Shown here in pieces: positions 7,175-7,872 of a DNA stretch of 7,872 nt (its first letter is position 1; each line of letters opens with the position of its first letter). This DNA is from a bacterium. Lineage in GTDB: Bacteria; Actinomycetota; Thermoleophilia; Solirubrobacterales; 70-9. Made by a program: the position numbers and the translations under genes. Where the stretch lies: positions 1 through 7,872 of the forward strand of contig PKER01000071.1 in the NCBI GenBank assembly GCA_002919115.1. The letters are read 5' to 3'. The notes under the pieces were generated by a model that worked only from the letters and a program-made list of their open reading frames with translations, did not search any database and was not told the origin of the DNA.

Positions 7175-7845
7175 CAACTCTCACCTCTCTCCCTGCCTGA
7201 TGCGGTCTGCTCAGCAACGGGCTCGTGTTCCTGTCTCTGCGTTCGCGCGAGAAACTCGTCGAACAGGCGGAACGCCTGGACGCGCGCCGCCTCCTGCTGC
7301 TCGGCGGGCCCGTCGAGCAGGGCCACGCCGTCCTCGATTCCAAGCTTCTCCAGGCGCTCGTGGTCCTTGCGGGCCCAGCGCGACACGGTCTCGACCGTGC
7401 TCTCCGGGTGGAACTGCACCGCGAGGTGCGGGCCGTAGACGAAGGCCTGCGGCGCCACCTTCGTGCGGGCGATCTCCGTCGCGCCCGCCGGCACCCCGAA
7501 GCGCTCGTAGTGCCACTCGAGCCACGGCCCGGGCGGGATCAGCTCGGGGTCGTCGGACTCGAGCCGGTACCAGCCGAGCTCCGGCTCGGGCGCGGGCTCG
7601 ATCGGCGCCCCGAGGACCGCGGCGAGCGCCTGCCCGCCGAAGCACAGGCCGAGGACGGGCACCTCGTGCTCGACCGCCTGCTCGAGGAGGCGCAGCTCGT
7701 CGGCGACGAGCGGCTCGTCGGTGTCGCGCGGGGTGTAGCGCGAGGCGAGCGAGGGCCCGAACGAGGATGCGCGCGGGGGCTCGGCCGTCTCCCTGGGCGA
7801 GCCCCGCCCCGGCGACACCGTGGTCGTGGTCGGCATCGGCGGCAT
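7174..7845 (-). CDS. Class I glutamine amidotransferase-like gamma-glutamyl hydrolase, native N-terminus missing
   Basis: The recognisable part is a GATase class I domain with an intact triad: Cys68 in VLGLCFGGQALAAVLG, His146 and Glu148 in VQFHPES (numbering from the ATG at 7845). The stretch PPGPWLEWHYERF (104-116) is typical of stand-alone GMP-synthase-like amidotransferases, including the TdnT/AtdA2 partners of GS-like ligases. Beside such a ligase it probably hydrolyses a gamma-glutamyl amide. Family similarity begins only near FGPS (residue 29, base 7761). The preceding 28 residues are Pro/Thr/Ser-rich and are the antisense of an alcohol dehydrogenase coding stretch. About 60-70 N-terminal residues, including the first beta strands, are therefore lost, and the frame stays open to the window edge. 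As written the product may not fold. An ATG at 7836 is another possible nominal start. The domain call is firm, the start is not. Confidence 0.8.
   Translation of the reverse strand: MPPMPTTTTVSPGRGSPRETAEPPRASSFGPSLASRYTPRDTDEPLVADELRLLEQAVEHEVPVLGLCFGGQALAAVLGAPIEPAPEPELGWYRLESDDPELIPPGPWLEWHYERFGVPAGATEIARTKVAPQAFVYGPHLAVQFHPESTVETVSRWARKDHERLEKLGIEDGVALLDGPAEQQEAARVQAFRLFDEFLARTQRQEHEPVAEQTASGRERGES
7181..7188 (-). promoter_or_regulatory. Ribosome binding site of the GS-like ligase
   Basis: On the minus strand this reads AGAGGTGA, 6 nt before the ATG at 7174. It decides for that ATG over the TTG three bases upstream. It lies within the last codons of the amidotransferase gene, consistent with coupling through the TGATG overlap. 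Confidence 0.65.
7762..7778. other. Breakpoint: two truncated genes joined head to head
   Basis: To the left, the minus strand encodes the amidotransferase domain up to about 7761. To the right, the plus strand encodes an alcohol dehydrogenase core from about 7775. Neither gene has its 5' part, and the two similarities end within about 15 bases of each other. Such a coincidence points to a single joining event (deletion with or without inversion) or to a chimeric assembly. I see no inverted repeat, transposase remnant or target duplication at the join. Confidence 0.65.
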
Positions 7846-7872
7846 CGGCGCGGCCGCGCTGCAGGGTGCGCG
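7775..7872 (+). pseudogene. Fragment of a zinc-type (MDR) alcohol dehydrogenase, 5' part missing, runs off right edge
   Basis: Plus-strand translation from 7775 gives GGSAVSLGEPRPGDTVVVVG and continues IGGIGAAALQGAR to the window end. This is the hallmark junction between catalytic and cofactor domains in medium-chain zinc alcohol dehydrogenases, especially the NDMA-dependent and class III-like group: a G-W-G-S-A-V helix, PGDTVVVVG, then the Rossmann GxGGxG motif. The family normally has about 170 residues before this point, including the catalytic zinc ligands. Here the upstream frame shows no similarity (R-A-D-E-N-P) and hits a TAG stop at 7736-7738. No start codon with a ribosome site is visible. 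The minus-strand reading of the same bases is low-complexity, so the plus strand is the coding one. It may be a true remnant, or an intact gene cut by a mis-join. Confidence 0.72.

Noticed and set aside
7175..7177. TTG at 7177 as start of the GS-like ligase
   Set aside because: An ATG follows immediately at 7174, overlaps the upstream stop as TGATG and has the better spacing (6 nt) to AGAGGTGA.
4409..7438. A 1009-codon open frame on the plus strand
   Set aside because: It runs antisense to the dioxygenase 5' end, the P450, the ligase and the hydrolase, which all have intact motifs. Its translation is rich in Arg, Glu, Asp and Val with no recognisable domain. Strong G/C third-position bias removes stops from the antisense frame.
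1..7872. CRISPR arrays, tRNA or rRNA genes, transposases, phage or toxin-antitoxin genes
   Set aside because: No regularly spaced repeats, no RNA-gene signatures and no such protein motifs were seen. Nearly all bases are accounted for by the catabolic genes.

Overview
The window is GC-rich (roughly two thirds or more G+C by eye, with strong G/C preference at third codon positions) and densely coding. It looks like Actinomycetota. The mix of a CYP125/124-like P450, a glutamine-synthetase-like amide ligase, a single-chain extradiol dioxygenase and an acetoacetate-decarboxylase-fold protein would suit a soil actinobacterium, possibly Thermoleophilia, but the taxon is inferred from composition and gene content only.

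Seven genes lie head to tail on the minus strand, so the transcript reads from right to left: class I glutamine amidotransferase-like hydrolase (7845-7174, its true N-terminus missing), glutamine-synthetase-like gamma-glutamyl amide ligase (7174-5828), cytochrome P450 (5806-4571), type I extradiol ring-cleavage dioxygenase (4569-3655), acetoacetate decarboxylase-family protein (3658-2837), aldehyde dehydrogenase of the 2-hydroxymuconic-semialdehyde type (2840-1374) and an APC-superfamily permease (1318 to beyond the left edge). Four of the six junctions overlap or nearly abut (TGATG, 1-nt gap, TTGA, GTGA). The other two gaps are 21 and 55 nt and carry clear Shine-Dalgarno sequences. This is one translationally coupled operon. 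Its promoter and terminator are outside the window, and no stretch over 300 bases lacks a gene.

Read together, the genes resemble a rebuilt aniline-type pathway. In known aniline operons (tdnQ/tdnT, atdA1/atdA2) a GS-like enzyme makes a gamma-glutamyl anilide and a GATase-like enzyme hydrolyses it. A Rieske dioxygenase then gives catechol, followed by meta cleavage and semialdehyde oxidation. Here the GS-like/GATase-like pair and the meta-cleavage enzymes are present, but a P450 stands where the Rieske oxygenase would be, and an acetoacetate-decarboxylase-fold protein sits between ring cleavage and semialdehyde oxidation. The competing reading is a Puu-like route for an alkyl or aryl-alkyl amine (permease, ligase, aldehyde dehydrogenase, gamma-glutamyl hydrolase) with added oxidative genes. 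The substrate cannot be read from the sequence.

The right end is anomalous. Similarity of the amidotransferase to its family stops near 7762. From about 7775 the plus strand abruptly encodes the cofactor-binding core of a zinc-type alcohol dehydrogenase that runs off the right edge. Both genes lose their 5' parts at the same point, which indicates a rearrangement breakpoint or a chimeric assembly join.
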